64,000 nucleotides of DNA. Origin: Mauremys mutica (lineage: Eukaryota; Chordata; Testudines; Geoemydidae). The notes below the pieces were generated by a model that had not been told where the DNA came from, searched no databases, and was given only the letters and a program-made list of their open reading frames with translations. Below, piece by piece: positions 11,286-21,864 of the stretch. The DNA is taken from contig NC_059081.1 in NCBI RefSeq assembly GCF_020497125.1, positions 57,990,768 to 58,054,767 of the forward strand, in the 5' to 3' direction. The translations under genes were made by a program, and so were the position numbers. Numbering within the stretch: the stretch's first letter is position 1; each line of letters opens with the position of its first letter.

Positions 11286-11491
11286 GGGACCTCTCTAGGA
11301 AGTTTTTGTGCTTTGTTCCAGCTGGGCCTGACTGTTATAAAAAGGCAGTCAGCTGCGAACCAGCTGAGCAGCGAACAGCAGAGAGGCAAACAGAAGGAGT
11401 TTGCCTGGAGAAAGCCTACTGAGGCCCCCCCTCACAGGTTTCCCTGAGTAGCTTCTGCCACAAGTAAGGAAACTCTTAGAAGGAAGAGACT

Positions 11492-12514
11492 ATGGATGCT
11501 GAGCGATCCGCTGTTGTGACCTGCACAGGATGCGCCATGTTCGTCTTCCTTCCACAGGATAGGAGCGACTTTGTCTGTACAAAGTGCAAGCTGATCTCCA
11601 TATTGGAAGAGAAGATTCAAGGTCTGAAGAAACGAATATCAACCCTGCGTTCCATAAAAGAAAATGAGGATTTCCTGGATAGACGTCAGGATCAGCTTCA
11701 GTGGGCACAATGTTCTGAAGATTCAGAGCAGGCTACGCAGCGGGGACAGAAGGCCAGTGAGGATAATTGGCAGCATGTGACTTCCAGAAGAGGAAAGAGT
11801 ACCAGAAATGTCCATGTACCAGTAACACAGATGCAGGTGAGCAACCGTTTTCATGTTCTCTCCGCAGGTACTAGTGCAGAGGGTGGAGTGGATGATACAT
11901 CTGAGGGAACAGAGCAGAAGGAGACTCCACTGATTGGAAGGCATGAGATGTGCCGTCCTAGGGATGGGGGTTCCACGACCACCACTCCCAAGAGGAGGAG
12001 GAGGAGGAGGGTGGTGGTGGTCGGGGACTCTCTCCTCAGGGGGACTGAGTCATCTATCTGCCGCCCTAACCGGGAAAACCGAGAGGTGTGCTGCTTGCCA
12101 GGGGCTAGGATTCATGATGTGACGGAGAGACTGCTGAGACTCATCAAGCCCTCGGATTGCTACCCCTTCCTGCTTCTCCACGTGGGCACCAATGATACTG
12201 CCAAGAATGACCTCGAGCGTATCACTGCAGACTACGTGGCTCTGGGAAGAAGGATAAAGGAGTTTGAGGCGCAAGTGGTGTTCTCGTCTATCCTCCCTGT
12301 GGCAGGAAAAGGCCAGGGTAGAGACCGTCGAATCGTGGAAATCAACGAATGGCTACGCAGATGGTGTCGGAGAGAAGGGTTTGGATTCTTTGACAATGGG
12401 ATGGTCTTCCAAGAAGAAGGATTGCTAGGCAGAGACGGGCTCCACCTCACGAAGAGAGGGAAGAGCATCTTTGCAAGCAGGCTGGCTAACCTAGTGAGGA
12501 GGGCTTTAAACTAG
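11492..12514 (+). CDS. CR1 ORF1, Cys-rich N-terminus and SGNH esterase domain
   Basis: 340 residues, no interruption. Residues about 9-32 have C-T-G-C and C-T-K-C pairs, a possible zinc-binding unit, followed by a short coiled-coil-like stretch (about 33-65) and a basic RRRRRR run (about 168-173). The C-terminal half is an SGNH hydrolase: block I GDSLLRG (nucleophile Ser), block III HVGTNDT (Asn) and block V DGLHLTKRG (Asp/His). All catalytic residues are kept. In CR1 elements this protein is an RNA-binding, membrane-lipid-acting ORF1 product needed for retrotransposition (family knowledge; exact role unsettled). The Met at 11,492 follows a 5'UTR of about 200 nt and is the first in frame. Since ORF2 is broken, the intact frame may mean a recent insertion or chance. 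Confidence 0.9.
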   Translation: MDAERSAVVTCTGCAMFVFLPQDRSDFVCTKCKLISILEEKIQGLKKRISTLRSIKENEDFLDRRQDQLQWAQCSEDSEQATQRGQKASEDNWQHVTSRRGKSTRNVHVPVTQMQVSNRFHVLSAGTSAEGGVDDTSEGTEQKETPLIGRHEMCRPRDGGSTTTTPKRRRRRRVVVVGDSLLRGTESSICRPNRENREVCCLPGARIHDVTERLLRLIKPSDCYPFLLLHVGTNDTAKNDLERITADYVALGRRIKEFEAQVVFSSILPVAGKGQGRDRRIVEINEWLRRWCRREGFGFFDNGMVFQEEGLLGRDGLHLTKRGKSIFASRLANLVRRALN

Positions 12515-12639
12515 GTTCACCGGGGGAAGGAGACCAAAGCCCCGAGGTAAGTGGGGAAGTGGGGTATCGGGAGAAAGCACAAGTAGGTGAGTGCAAGAGG
12601 GGAGGGCTCCAGCCCCATACTGGGACACCAGGATGATCA

Positions 12640-13896
12640 GTGAGTCATCTTACATGCCTATACACAAATGCAAGAAGCCTGGGGAACAAGCAGGGAGAAC
12701 TAGAAGTCCTGGCACAATCAAGGAATTATGATGTAATTGGAATAACAGAGACTTGGTGGGATAACTCACATGATTGGAGTACTGTCATGGATGGACATAA
12801 ACTGTTCAGGAAGGATAGGCAGGGCAGAAAAGGTGGGGGAGTTGCGTTGTATGTAAGAGAGCAGTATGACTGCTCAGAGCTCCAGTATGAAACTGTAGAA
12901 AAACCTGAGAGTCTCTGGATTAAATTTAGAAGTATGAACAACAAGGGTGATGTCGTGGTAGGAGTCTGCTACAGACCACCAGACCAGGGGGATGAGGTGG
13001 ACGAGGCTTTCTTCCAGCAACTAACAGAAGTTGCTAGATCACAGGCCCTGGTTCTCCTGGGTGACTTCAATCACCCTGATATCTGCTGGGAGAGCAATAC
13101 AGCAGTGCACAGACAATCCAGGAAGTTTCTGGAAAGCGTAGGGGACAATTTCCTGGTGCAAGTGCTGGAGGAACCAACTAGAGGAAAAGCTCTTCTTGAC
13201 CTGCTGCTCACAAACAGGGAAGAAATAGTAGAGGAAGCAATAGTGGATGGGAACCTGAGAGGTAGTGACCATGAGATGGTCGAGTTCAGGATCCTGATAC
13301 AAGGAAGAAAGGAGAGCAGTAGAACAGAGACCCTGGACTTCAGAAAAGCAGACTTCGACTCCCTCAGGGAACTGATGGGCAAGGTCCCCTGGGAGAATAA
13401 CATGACGGGGAAAGGAGTTGAGGAAAGCTGGCTGTATTTTAAAGAATCCTTATTGAGGTTGCAGGAACAAACCATCCTGATGTGTAGGAAGAAAAGTAAA
13501 TATGGCAGGCGACCAGCTTGGCTTAACAGTGAAATCCTTGCTCGTCTTAAACACAAAAAAACAGCTTACATGAAGTGGAAGATTGGACAAATAACCAGGG
13601 AGGAGTATAAAAGTATTGCTCAGGCATGCAGGAGTGAAATTAGGAAGGCCAAATCACACTTGGAGTTGCAGCTAGCCGGAGATGTTAGGAGTAACAAGAA
13701 GGGTTTCTTCAGGTATGTTAGCAACAAGAAGAAAGTCAAGGAAAGTGTGGGCCCCTTGCTGAATGAGAGAGGGAACCTAGTGACAGAGGATGTGGAGAAA
13801 GCTAGTGTACTCAATGCTTTTTTTGCCTCTTGTCTTCACAGACAAGGTCAGCTCCCAGACAGCTGCACTCTGCAGCACGGTATGGGGAGGAGGTGA
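12640..13896 (+). pseudogene. CR1 ORF2 part 1: AP-like endonuclease
   Basis: Apurinic-type endonuclease of the EEP superfamily: LTCLYTNARSLGNK, the GITETWW catalytic Glu, KGGGVALYVRE, GVCYRPPDQ, VLLGDFNHPDICW (catalytic Asp/Asn) and GSDHEMVEF (catalytic His). All key residues are present through about residue 215, then a linker to RKAKSHLELQLAG. At about 13,830 the frame shifts: after LNAFFAS the true continuation (VFTDKVSSQ...) is in another frame. Confidence 0.9.
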
Positions 13897-15406
13897 CCAG
13901 CTCTCTGTGGAGAAAGAAGTATTTCGGGACTATTTAGAAAAGCTGGACGAGCATAAGTCCATGGGGCCGGATGCGCTGCATCCGAGGGTGCTAAAGGAGT
14001 TGGCCGATGAGATTGCATGCCGATGACCATTATCTTTGAAAAATCATGGCGATCGGGGGAGGTCCCGGATGACTGGAAAAAAGCTAATGTAGTGCCCATC
14101 TTTAAAAAAGGGAAGAAGGAAGACCCAGGGAACTACAGGCCAGTCAGTCTCACCTCAGTCCCTGGAAAAATCATGGAACAGGTCCTCAAGGAATCAATTC
14201 TGAACCACTTAAAGGAGGGGAAAGTGATCAGGAACAGTCGGCATGGATTCACCAAGGGCAAGTCATGCCTGACTAACCTAATTGCCTTCTATGATGAGAT
14301 AACCGGCTCTGTGGATGAGGGGAAAGCAGTGGATGTGCTATTTCTGGACTTTAGCAAAGCTTTTGATACAGTCTCCCACAGTATTCTTGCCAGCAAGTTA
14401 AAGTATGGGCTGGATGAATGGACGGTAAGGTGGATAGAAAACTGGCTAGATGGTCGGGCTCAACGGGTAGTGATCAATGGTTCCATGTCTAGTTGGCAGC
14501 CGGTATCAAGCGGAGTGCCCCAAGGGTTGGTGCTGGGGCCGGTTTTGTTCAATATCTTCATTAACGATCTGGAGGATGGTGTGGACTGCACCCTTAGCAA
14601 GTTTGCAGATGACACTAAACTGGGAGGAGTGGTTGATACGCTGGAGGGTAGGGCTAGGATACAGAGGGACCTAGACAAATTAGAGGATTGGGCCAAAAGA
14701 AATATGATGAGGTTCAACAAGGACAAATGCAGAGTCCTGCACTTAGGACGGAAGAATCCCATGCACTACTACAGACTAGGGACCGAATGGCTGGGCAGCA
14801 GTTCTGCAGAAAAGGACCTAGGGGTTACGGTGGACGAAAAGCTGAATATGAGTCAACAGTGTGCCCTTGTTGCCAAGAAGGCTAATGGCATTTTGGGTTG
14901 TATAAGTAGGGGCATTTCCAGCAGATCGAGGGATGTGATCATTCCCCTCTACTCAGCACTGGTGAGGCTTCATTTGGAGTACTATGTCCAGTTTTGGGCC
15001 CCACACTACAAGAAGGATGTGGATAAAATTGGAGAGTGTCCAGCGGAGGGCAACAAAAATGATTAGGGGGCTGGAGCACATGACTTATGAAGAGAGGCTG
15101 AGGGAACTGGGATTGTTTAGCCTGCAGAAAAGAAGAATGAGGGGGGATTTGATAGCTGCTTTCAACTACCTGAAAGGGGGTTCCAAAGAGGATGGATCTA
15201 GACTGTTCTCAGTGGTAGAAGATGACAGAACAAGGAGTAATGGTCTCAAGTTGCAGAGGGAGAGGTTTAGGTTGGATATTAGGAAAAACGTTTTCACTAG
15301 TAGGGTGGTGAAGAACTGGAATGGGTTACCTAGGGAGGTGGTGGAATCTCCTTCCTTAGAGGTTTTTAATGTCAGGCTTGACAAAGCCCTGGCTGGGATG
15401 ATTTAG
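13830..15406 (+). pseudogene. CR1 ORF2 part 2: reverse transcriptase, frameshifted
   Basis: Continues in three frames. 13,830-14,020 carries FTDKVSSQTAALCS to KSMGPDALHPRVLKEL. 14,017-15,060 holds the RT core: [57 protein letters not shown] and FADDTKLGG (catalytic FADD). 15,030-15,406 has [20 protein letters not shown] and [15 protein letters not shown] to a stop. Breaks near 13,835, 14,020 and 15,035 inactivate it. The RT motifs themselves are complete. Confidence 0.9.
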
Positions 15407-15492
15407 TTGGGTTTGGTCCTGCTTTGAGCAGGGGGTTGGACTAGATGACCTCCTGAGGTCCCTTCCAACCCTGAGTTTCTATGATTCTATGA

Positions 15493-15889
15493 AGTAAGAA
15501 TAATCAAATAGTTACCATGGGGGGGAGGGGGAAAGACCTCTATATTGATGTCAAATGATTTTAATTTTATTTTGTTTAAGTCATTACAAACTTGTTTGCA
15601 TAGTTGCTGAATACTAATATAGCTACAAGAGTGTTATAGCCAGAATACTTGGAAATGTAACAGTATACATCTATAGCTATTTCTATTACAAAATGTTAAA
15701 GCCAATCAAAAATTCGAGAAGGGTTCTGCTTGTCCTTGGGAGATAAAAGCAAAGAAACCCTTTGACTAAATAGCGGAAGCCAGATCCAGGAGGTGCCAGA
15801 AGAGAAATAATTAGCAAGAGTTGGCCTACCATTTCTTGTTCCTTGAAACTAAATATTTTTAATTGTTTTAAAAACAAAGTAACTTGGCA
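15493..15889. other. No gene recognised
   Basis: AT-rich spacer between the CR1 tail and the following LINE fragment. A G-rich GGGGGGAGGGGG run lies near 15,520. Nothing else recognised. Confidence 0.5.
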
Positions 15890-16620
15890 TCATCATCGGT
15901 GACCCCTTGATTTGAGGATGATCTCTAATATGGCTTTATATATGGGTCCTGAGATGACTCAGGAGTCTGATCCTGGAACCAGAGATCTGCCCGCAGTAGG
16001 GTACAGACATTTCCTAGCGGGCCAGCTGCCTGCTGGGAAAAGGTTTTTTCTTTTTCCATCCTCTCTCTCTCTCTCTCTCTCCAGCTTTGAGGGCAAAGTG
16101 CTTCTCCTCAAAATAGGCCATTGCCTGATGAAGGATGTGGCACCATTGGGGTTGGTTGGTGGTATGCTCCTTCCAGCTTGTGATGTCCATATCAGTTGTC
16201 TTGATACACTTTCAGTGCGTCTTTGTAGCGTTCTCTGACCACCAGGGGATCTCTGATCATGGGTGAGTTGAGAGTAGAGAACTTGTTTTGGGAGGTGAGA
16301 CTCTGGCATCTGCACACAATGTCCAGCCTAGCAGAGTTAGTGCATGAGGATCATTGCTTCAATGCTGGAGATAATGGCTTCAGTGAGGTGCTGGCATTAG
16401 TACAGTGATCTTCCCACTTGATGCAAAGAATCTTACAAAGGCATTGTTATGGGTACCTCTCCAGACTATTGAGATGTTGTTGAAAAGTTGCACATCCATA
16501 AAGGAGTGTAGGAATAACAATTGTCTTACAGACCTGGATCTTGGTGTCCTGCCATAGGTCACGGTCCATTAAAACGAGTCGGAGTAATTTCCCAAAGGAA
16601 GCACTTGCAGGCTGGATCTT
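15890..16620 (-). mobile_element. Non-LTR retrotransposon 3' fragment, clade uncertain
   Basis: Read on minus: DTKIQVCKTIVIPTLLY, SLERYPNN... (degraded), PESHLPKQVLYSQLTHDQRS, and PNGATSFIRQW, which resemble the C-terminal part of LINE ORF2 proteins (the lyG-x-E-x-W and R-L-P-K-x-x-F-x-x-L blocks). The 3' end at about 15,890 has a CATCATCATC-type tail. Stops and frameshifts are common. The clade (RTE-like or L2-like) cannot be decided by eye. A (TC)n tract lies at about 16,059-16,081. Confidence 0.6.
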
Positions 16621-16624
16621 GCGG

Positions 16625-16974
16625 TCGATTTTTGTGTTTTCTGGAAAGGAAAATCTGCAGAGGACAGGTGCATTTATGGTGTCAGTTTTGCAATTAGGAA
16701 TAGGTTGTCAGTCAGCTTACAATAACTTGGTGTGCAACAATTTAAAGCTAAACTTTTCAACCTTGCACCATTTAGGGACAAAAGCATCACTGTCATTTGG
16801 CCCGGGGGGGGGGCGGAGGAGGAGAGGAAGAGAGACACACAATGCCAGGTATTTCTCAACACTTTTCAAAATTCATTTTTAATACACATTTTGATTTTAG
16901 GCAATATTAACTGTAGCCAAATAAAGCCCTGATTAATTTTCTATTGAAATCAACAGGCACAAGATGCAACTATT
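16625..16974. other. No gene recognised; G-run
   Basis: Contains a 10-base G run and GAGGA-rich purine tract at about 16,803-16,830. No coding or repeat signal recognised. Confidence 0.45.
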
Positions 16975-17216
16975 ACTTACTTGTACTGTGACTTGTTCTT
17001 CAAGGTGTTATGCAGATGGATATTATATAAAGGTGTGAACGCGCCCAGGCAATACTGGAGAATTTTGCCTACCATTAGGGGCAGGATTTGCACCCTGTGA
17101 CCATAGAGCCTCCTCTGTCTATAGGAGGGCACCACCACCCAGAGCCCTCTCAGTTCCTTCACACTGAATGTTAGAAGTACAAACTCTGAGGCAGCGGGGA
17201 CAGAGGATGGGTGGTG

Positions 17217-17345
17217 GAATAAGTGTCTGCATCACATCTCAAAGAACAGCAGTTACAATACAGGTAAGTAACCATTTCTTCTTCTCTGACTAGATGCAGC
17301 TGTGTGGTCTATGCAGGTCACTCACAAGCAATACTCGCAGGAGGT
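17217..17345. repeat. DIRS-A internal complementary region
   Basis: Contains a copy of one end (TGTCTGCATCACATCTCAAAG) directly followed by sequence complementary to the other end (CTTCTTCTCTGACTAGATGC). DIRS elements use such a region to template circular DNA before recombinase-mediated integration (family knowledge). Confidence 0.6.
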
Positions 17346-17768
17346 GAGTCTATTTAAACAAGGACTGCAGGATTGCCTTCCCAAAGTTTACATCTGATCT
17401 GGATGCTGTAATAATGGCATAATGGTTTGTAAACGTATGCACAGAGGACCAAGTGGTAGCCCTGCAAATATTCAGTATAGGAACCTCACTTAGGGTACGT
17501 CTACACTACAAGACTATTTCGAATCTACTTAATTCGAATTTGTGTAATCGACCTTATGAAGTCGAATTTGTGTATCCACACTAAATACACTAATTCGACT
17601 GTCTGAGTCCACAGTAACGGGGCCAGCGTCGACTTTGGAAGCGGTGCACTGTGGGAAGCTATCCCACAGTTCCCGCACTCCCCGCTGCCCATTGGAATGC
17701 TGGGTAGAGCCCCCAATGCCTGCTGGGGGAAAAAATGTGTCGAGGGTGGTTTTGGGTAACTGTCATCA

Positions 17769-18254
17769 TTGAACCGTCAATCACGCCCTCCCTCCCTCCC
17801 TGAAAGCGCCTGCGGGCAATCTGTTCGTGCACTTTTCTGCTCAGTGACAGCGCGGGCGCCACAGCACTTTGAGCACGGATCCCGCTGCAGTTATGGCCGT
17901 TGTCAACTCCTCGCACCTTATCGTCCACCTCTTCCACAGTCAGCTGCTGAGAAATCGGGCTACTTTTCAATGGTGCTGCGAGCACTGGTGGACCATGGGG
18001 GACGTTTTACCAACATCAACGTCGGGTGGCCAGGCAAAGTTCATGACGTGCGTGTTTTCAGGAACTCTGGTCTGTTTAGACGCCTGCAGGAAGGTAGTTT
18101 CTTCCCGGACCACAAAATAAGTCTTGGGGATGTGCAGATGCCTATAGTGATCGTCGGGGACCCAGCCTACCCGCTAATGCCCTGGCTCGTGAAGCTCTGT
18201 GCAGGCACCTTGCACAGCGACAAGGAACTCTTCAAGTACCAGCGAGCAGCGTGA
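17769..18254 (+). pseudogene. Harbinger (HARBI1-like) transposase fragment
   Basis: From about residue 57 the frame reads KSGYFSMVLRALVDHGGRF, TNINVGWPGKVHDVRVFRNS, then MPIVIVGDPAYPLMPWLVKL, the DDE_Tnp_4 fold with the first Asp region (VDHGGRF) and the second Asp (GDPAYPL). The N-terminal helix-turn-helix part and the downstream block with the catalytic Glu (VE-x-AFGRLK in relatives) are missing. The first ~55 residues look unrelated, so the start Met is not native. It cannot be active. Confidence 0.8.
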
Positions 18255-19033
18255 CCTGTGACTGTTCAGTTTCTTTACAGAGAAGCTGAACCTGCCCCTG
18301 TTTCTTTACCAAGTTACTGTTGACTAGCATCTGCAGTTACATACCCCGCCCACCCCGCTTCCCCAACTTCCAACACACGTATAAAAATAAAATACATGTT
18401 CCACTGTAACTTTACAAAGGTTTCTTTATTGATGACTTTGCGTTACAGGGTTGAAACTGGGACACGGACTGTGCTGGGTAGGGTGTGTGGTGATGTAAAG
18501 ACCGCCTGTAAACTCGAGGAATGACAGGCTCCTGCTCCCAGAGCGGTCTGCAGTGCCGGACTGGATGTTTCAACGGAGCCTGCCATCCCTCCTTTTTGGG
18601 ACTCTGTGTGCGTGGGCTATGTGGCCTTTTGGCGGGGGAGGACGGATACAGATTCCTCTGCTGCGTGGCTCTGTGGTCCAGGACAGGGACCGTTGCATGA
18701 GATCTGTAACCCCCCTCCCCCGCTACAAAGTCACGTACCCCCCCACCCACACAGAACCTGCAAACCACCTCCCATACCGACCAGGGTGCGTACTAACTGC
18801 AGTGTGTGTGTGACCTGCTGCTGATCCTGCCCCCGTGTCTGTACCCTGGTAAAGGTGATTGTCCTGTCAAATTACCAACCCCCTTTCCCCCCCTTCAAAC
18901 ACAGTCTCCTCTAAAAGAACATGACGGAAACAGTAATTAACAGAAAAGTATTTTTTATTATCAACTAGACAGTTAGGGGATGAAACTGGGATGGGGGCTT
19001 GGGTGAGGCGGGAAGGAAAGGACTTCTCAAAAT

Positions 19034-21864
19034 TTAGGCTGAGAGCTTTTCAGTACTTGAGCACTCTGCTGTGGTGCAGTGACAGTTTACACGGCCTCTG
19101 GCGCCCCTCCTTCTGGTTATTTTGGGTGAGGGGGGTATGGGACTTTGTGGCGGGGGAGGGCGGTTGCAGATACACTGCAGGGGGGCTCTGTCCTCCTGCC
19201 TGAGGTCCTGCAGAACATGCACAAGGCGCAGGAGCATGTCCGTTTGCTCCCTCATTAGTCCAAGCAGCGTTTGAGTCGACTGCTTGTCTTCCTCACGCCA
19301 CCTCTCCTCCCGTTCGCTGTGTGAGCGCTGGTACAGAGAGAGGGTCTCCCTCCACTGGCTCTGCTGGTCCGCCTCGTCTCGGGAGCACCCCATAAGTTCT
19401 GCGAACATCTCGTCCCCTGTCTTTTTCTTTCGCCGCCTAATCTTTGCCAGCCTCTGTGAGGGGGATGCTGTGGCAGGTCTGGAGACAGTCGAAGCTGTGT
19501 GATGGGAAAAAGGGAGTGAATTCCTTGCAAAGATAAATTTTTGCGAACAATGAACACAGTGTAGTCTGTCTCTGTGAATTTTGGGTTGAGATCCCAGTGC
19601 CTGATGGGGCAAAAACCATTTTCGCGGGTGGTTCTGGGTAAATGTCGTCAGTCATCCCTTCCTCCGGGAAAGCTACAGCAGACAATCATTTCAAGCCCGT
19701 TTTCCCTGGATTTCCCTGGCAGACGTCACAGCGTGGAAACCATGGAGCCTATTTTGCCTTTTATGCCTGTCACCGTATGTGTACTAGATGCCGCTGACAG
19801 AGGCGGTCCAGCAGCGCTACACAGCAGCATGCTTTTGCATGATAGCAGAGATGGTTACCAGCCATACTGTACCATCTACCATACCATAAATTGGTAATAA
19901 GATGGGCATGGTTACCAGTCCTTTTGCACTGCACCATTTGCTGCTGTCATAAGTGCCCCTGGCTGCTCTTAGCCAGGGGCACAAAAGCCAAAATTGGGAA
20001 TGACTCCCTGAGTCAATCGCTCCTTTTTGGTATGTAAAAATAGAATCAGTCCTGCCTAGAATATGGGCAAGTGTACTAAAGAACCACTGTATCAGAGAAC
20101 CAGAGAGCACAGCTGCTCTGTGTCAGATCCTGCATAGATTATGAGCTGAATGCTATTCACAGGGGGTGCTCCTGCAACAACCCCACCTGTTCATTCCATT
20201 CTTCCCCAGCCTTCCTGGGCTACCATAGCATTGTCCCCCCACTTGTGTGATGAAGTAATAAAGAATGCAGGAATAAGACACAGTGCCTTGTTAGTGAGAA
20301 ATGAGTGGAAGGCAGCCTCCAGTTGCTATGATAGTCCAGATAGGACATTAAGGAGGGTGGAGGAGAGGAGCCCAGCATCCTGCTGCTAGTCCAGGGGCAA
20401 TTGAATCTTTTCTTTACACATGAAGGGTGGGGGCTGATGAAGCTCAGCCCCCTGTTGCTATGATGAGGACGGTTACCAGCCATACTGCACCATCTACCAG
20501 GAAAAATTAGGGCCAGGCGCCCTTGATCGACCTCACTGATGCTAGTACGCATGGTTACCAGTCCTTTTGCACTGCCCCATGTGCCAATAGGCTGATGATG
20601 ACGATGGATATCAGTCATATTGTACCGTCAGCCACCCATGGCGGGGGGGGGGAGTGAGGATGTCGGTGTTCAGTGCTGCACCATCGCATCTATCTTCAGC
20701 ATTCAGTAAAGATACGGTGACATGTAAAAGAGTCAGAGGATTGTTTTCCCTTTCACTTCTGGGGGTGGGGGGGGGTGCGTAAATTGCCGAGCTATGCCCT
20801 GACCCACCGCGGACACTGTGTTTGACCCTAGAAGCATTTGGAGCTCAGCCAAGAATGCAAATGCTTTTCGGAGACAGCAGGAACTGTGGGATACCTTGCG
20901 TCCTCAGTCCCCCCTCCCTCCATGAGCGTCCATTTGATTCTTTGGCTTTCCGTTACGCTCGTCACGCAGCAGCGTGCTGAGTCTGTGCTATGCCGTCTTT
21001 CCAGAGTTTTTTGAAAAATACTCTGGACCAGGCGTAACATTACAGTAATTCCCCTAATTAGATGCAGGACTCTCCGAGCGAGATCACCCTGAGGACGGTC
21101 ACTGAAGGAGATAGAGAGCGCATGCTGCGTGAAAGCCAGCACAAACCAGGGCCCTATGCAGCCGTGCTCGGGGAGGCAATGCTCCTTGAGTACCTCCTGA
21201 AAGCCTCGCACGGAAAAGTGTGCTGCCACGGAGCACCCAATAAGGCAGCTCTCCCCAGGAACCTCCTGCGGAGGCTTTTCGATTACCTCCAGGAGAGCTT
21301 CGTGGAGATCTCCCAGGAGGATTTCTGTTCTATCCCCATATATAGAGAGACCTCCTTTTCACATACTTCAGATTCCTGTTATATTAAGAATAAAAGTTTA
21401 CACGGTTAAAGCACTTACCGAGTGATCCTTCCCCTGATTCAGGGTCCGGGTTAATGGACGGGGACGGCTGGTAGGGGATCTCCGTGACGGTGATGAAGAG
21501 ATCCTGGCTGTCGGGGAAACCAGCGTTGTAAGCGCTGTCGCCTGCCTCGTCCTCCACAAACCCTTCCTCATCTTCCCCGTCCGCGAACATCGCCGAGGAA
21601 CTGGCCGTTGACACTGTCCCATCGTCAGAGTCCATGGTCACTGGTGGGGCAGTGGTGGCAGGCTCCGTAGCGTCCATTTGCCGCTTTGATTTTTTGGTAG
21701 CCTTGTCTGGGGTCCTTGATTTTCACGCGGCGCTGCGTGGCATCCCAGCTGTATCCTCTGTCTCTCATGGCTTTGGAGACCTTCTCATAGGTCTTTGCAT
21801 TCCGTTTTTTGGAGCGCAGCTCCGAAAGCACAGACTCCTCGCCCCACACACCGATCAGATCCAA
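19034..21864 (-). pseudogene. Harbinger Myb/SANT-like accessory gene, two exons
   Basis: Exon 1 (about 21,419-21,864) reads LIGVWGEESVLSELRSKKRN and SKAMRDRGYSWDATQRRVKI, a trihelix Myb/SANT-like DNA-binding domain, then shifts frame near 21,700 into an acidic stretch (FADGEDEEGFVEDEAGDS). It ends at a GTAAGT donor at 21,418. Exon 2 (about 19,034-19,494, acceptor CACAG) has a basic RRRKKKTGDEMFAELM and a helical, Glu/Arg-rich tail ending in a stop. In the family this protein helps carry the transposase to the nucleus and to DNA. The single frameshift makes this copy a pseudogene. Confidence 0.78.
19495..21418. other. Harbinger internal region with repeated units
   Basis: Intron of the Myb-like gene. 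Units built on GGTTACCAGCCATACTG and GGTTACCAGTCCTTTTGCACT occur at about 19,850-19,945 and 20,468-20,580, with a more diverged unit at about 20,595-20,635. Another 115-residue plus-strand frame at 21,062-21,409 (MLLEYLLKASHGKVCCHG, LLRRLFDYLQESFVEISQED) has no function I recognise. Confidence 0.55.

Larger units (their letters stand above)
11290..15492 (+). mobile_element. Near full-length CR1 LINE
   Basis: About 4.2 kb in plus orientation: 5'UTR, ORF1 with an esterase domain, ORF2 with endonuclease and RT, a short 3'UTR containing GGACTAGATGACCTCCTGAG, and the CR1-type tail of ATTCTATG units. ORF1 is intact; ORF2 has three frame breaks. CR1 is the dominant LINE clade of turtles and birds, and most copies are heavily 5'-truncated, so a copy of this length is uncommon. 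The 5' limit is approximate. Confidence 0.92.

Noticed and set aside
11943..12122. Alternative frame with a Gly/Trp-rich run inside CR1 ORF1
   Set aside because: Frame shadow of the RRRRRR-coding AGG repeat; ORF1 has the conserved esterase motifs.
19848..20640. CRISPR-like or tandem array
   Set aside because: Only two or three imperfect units with irregular spacing, inside a eukaryotic transposon.
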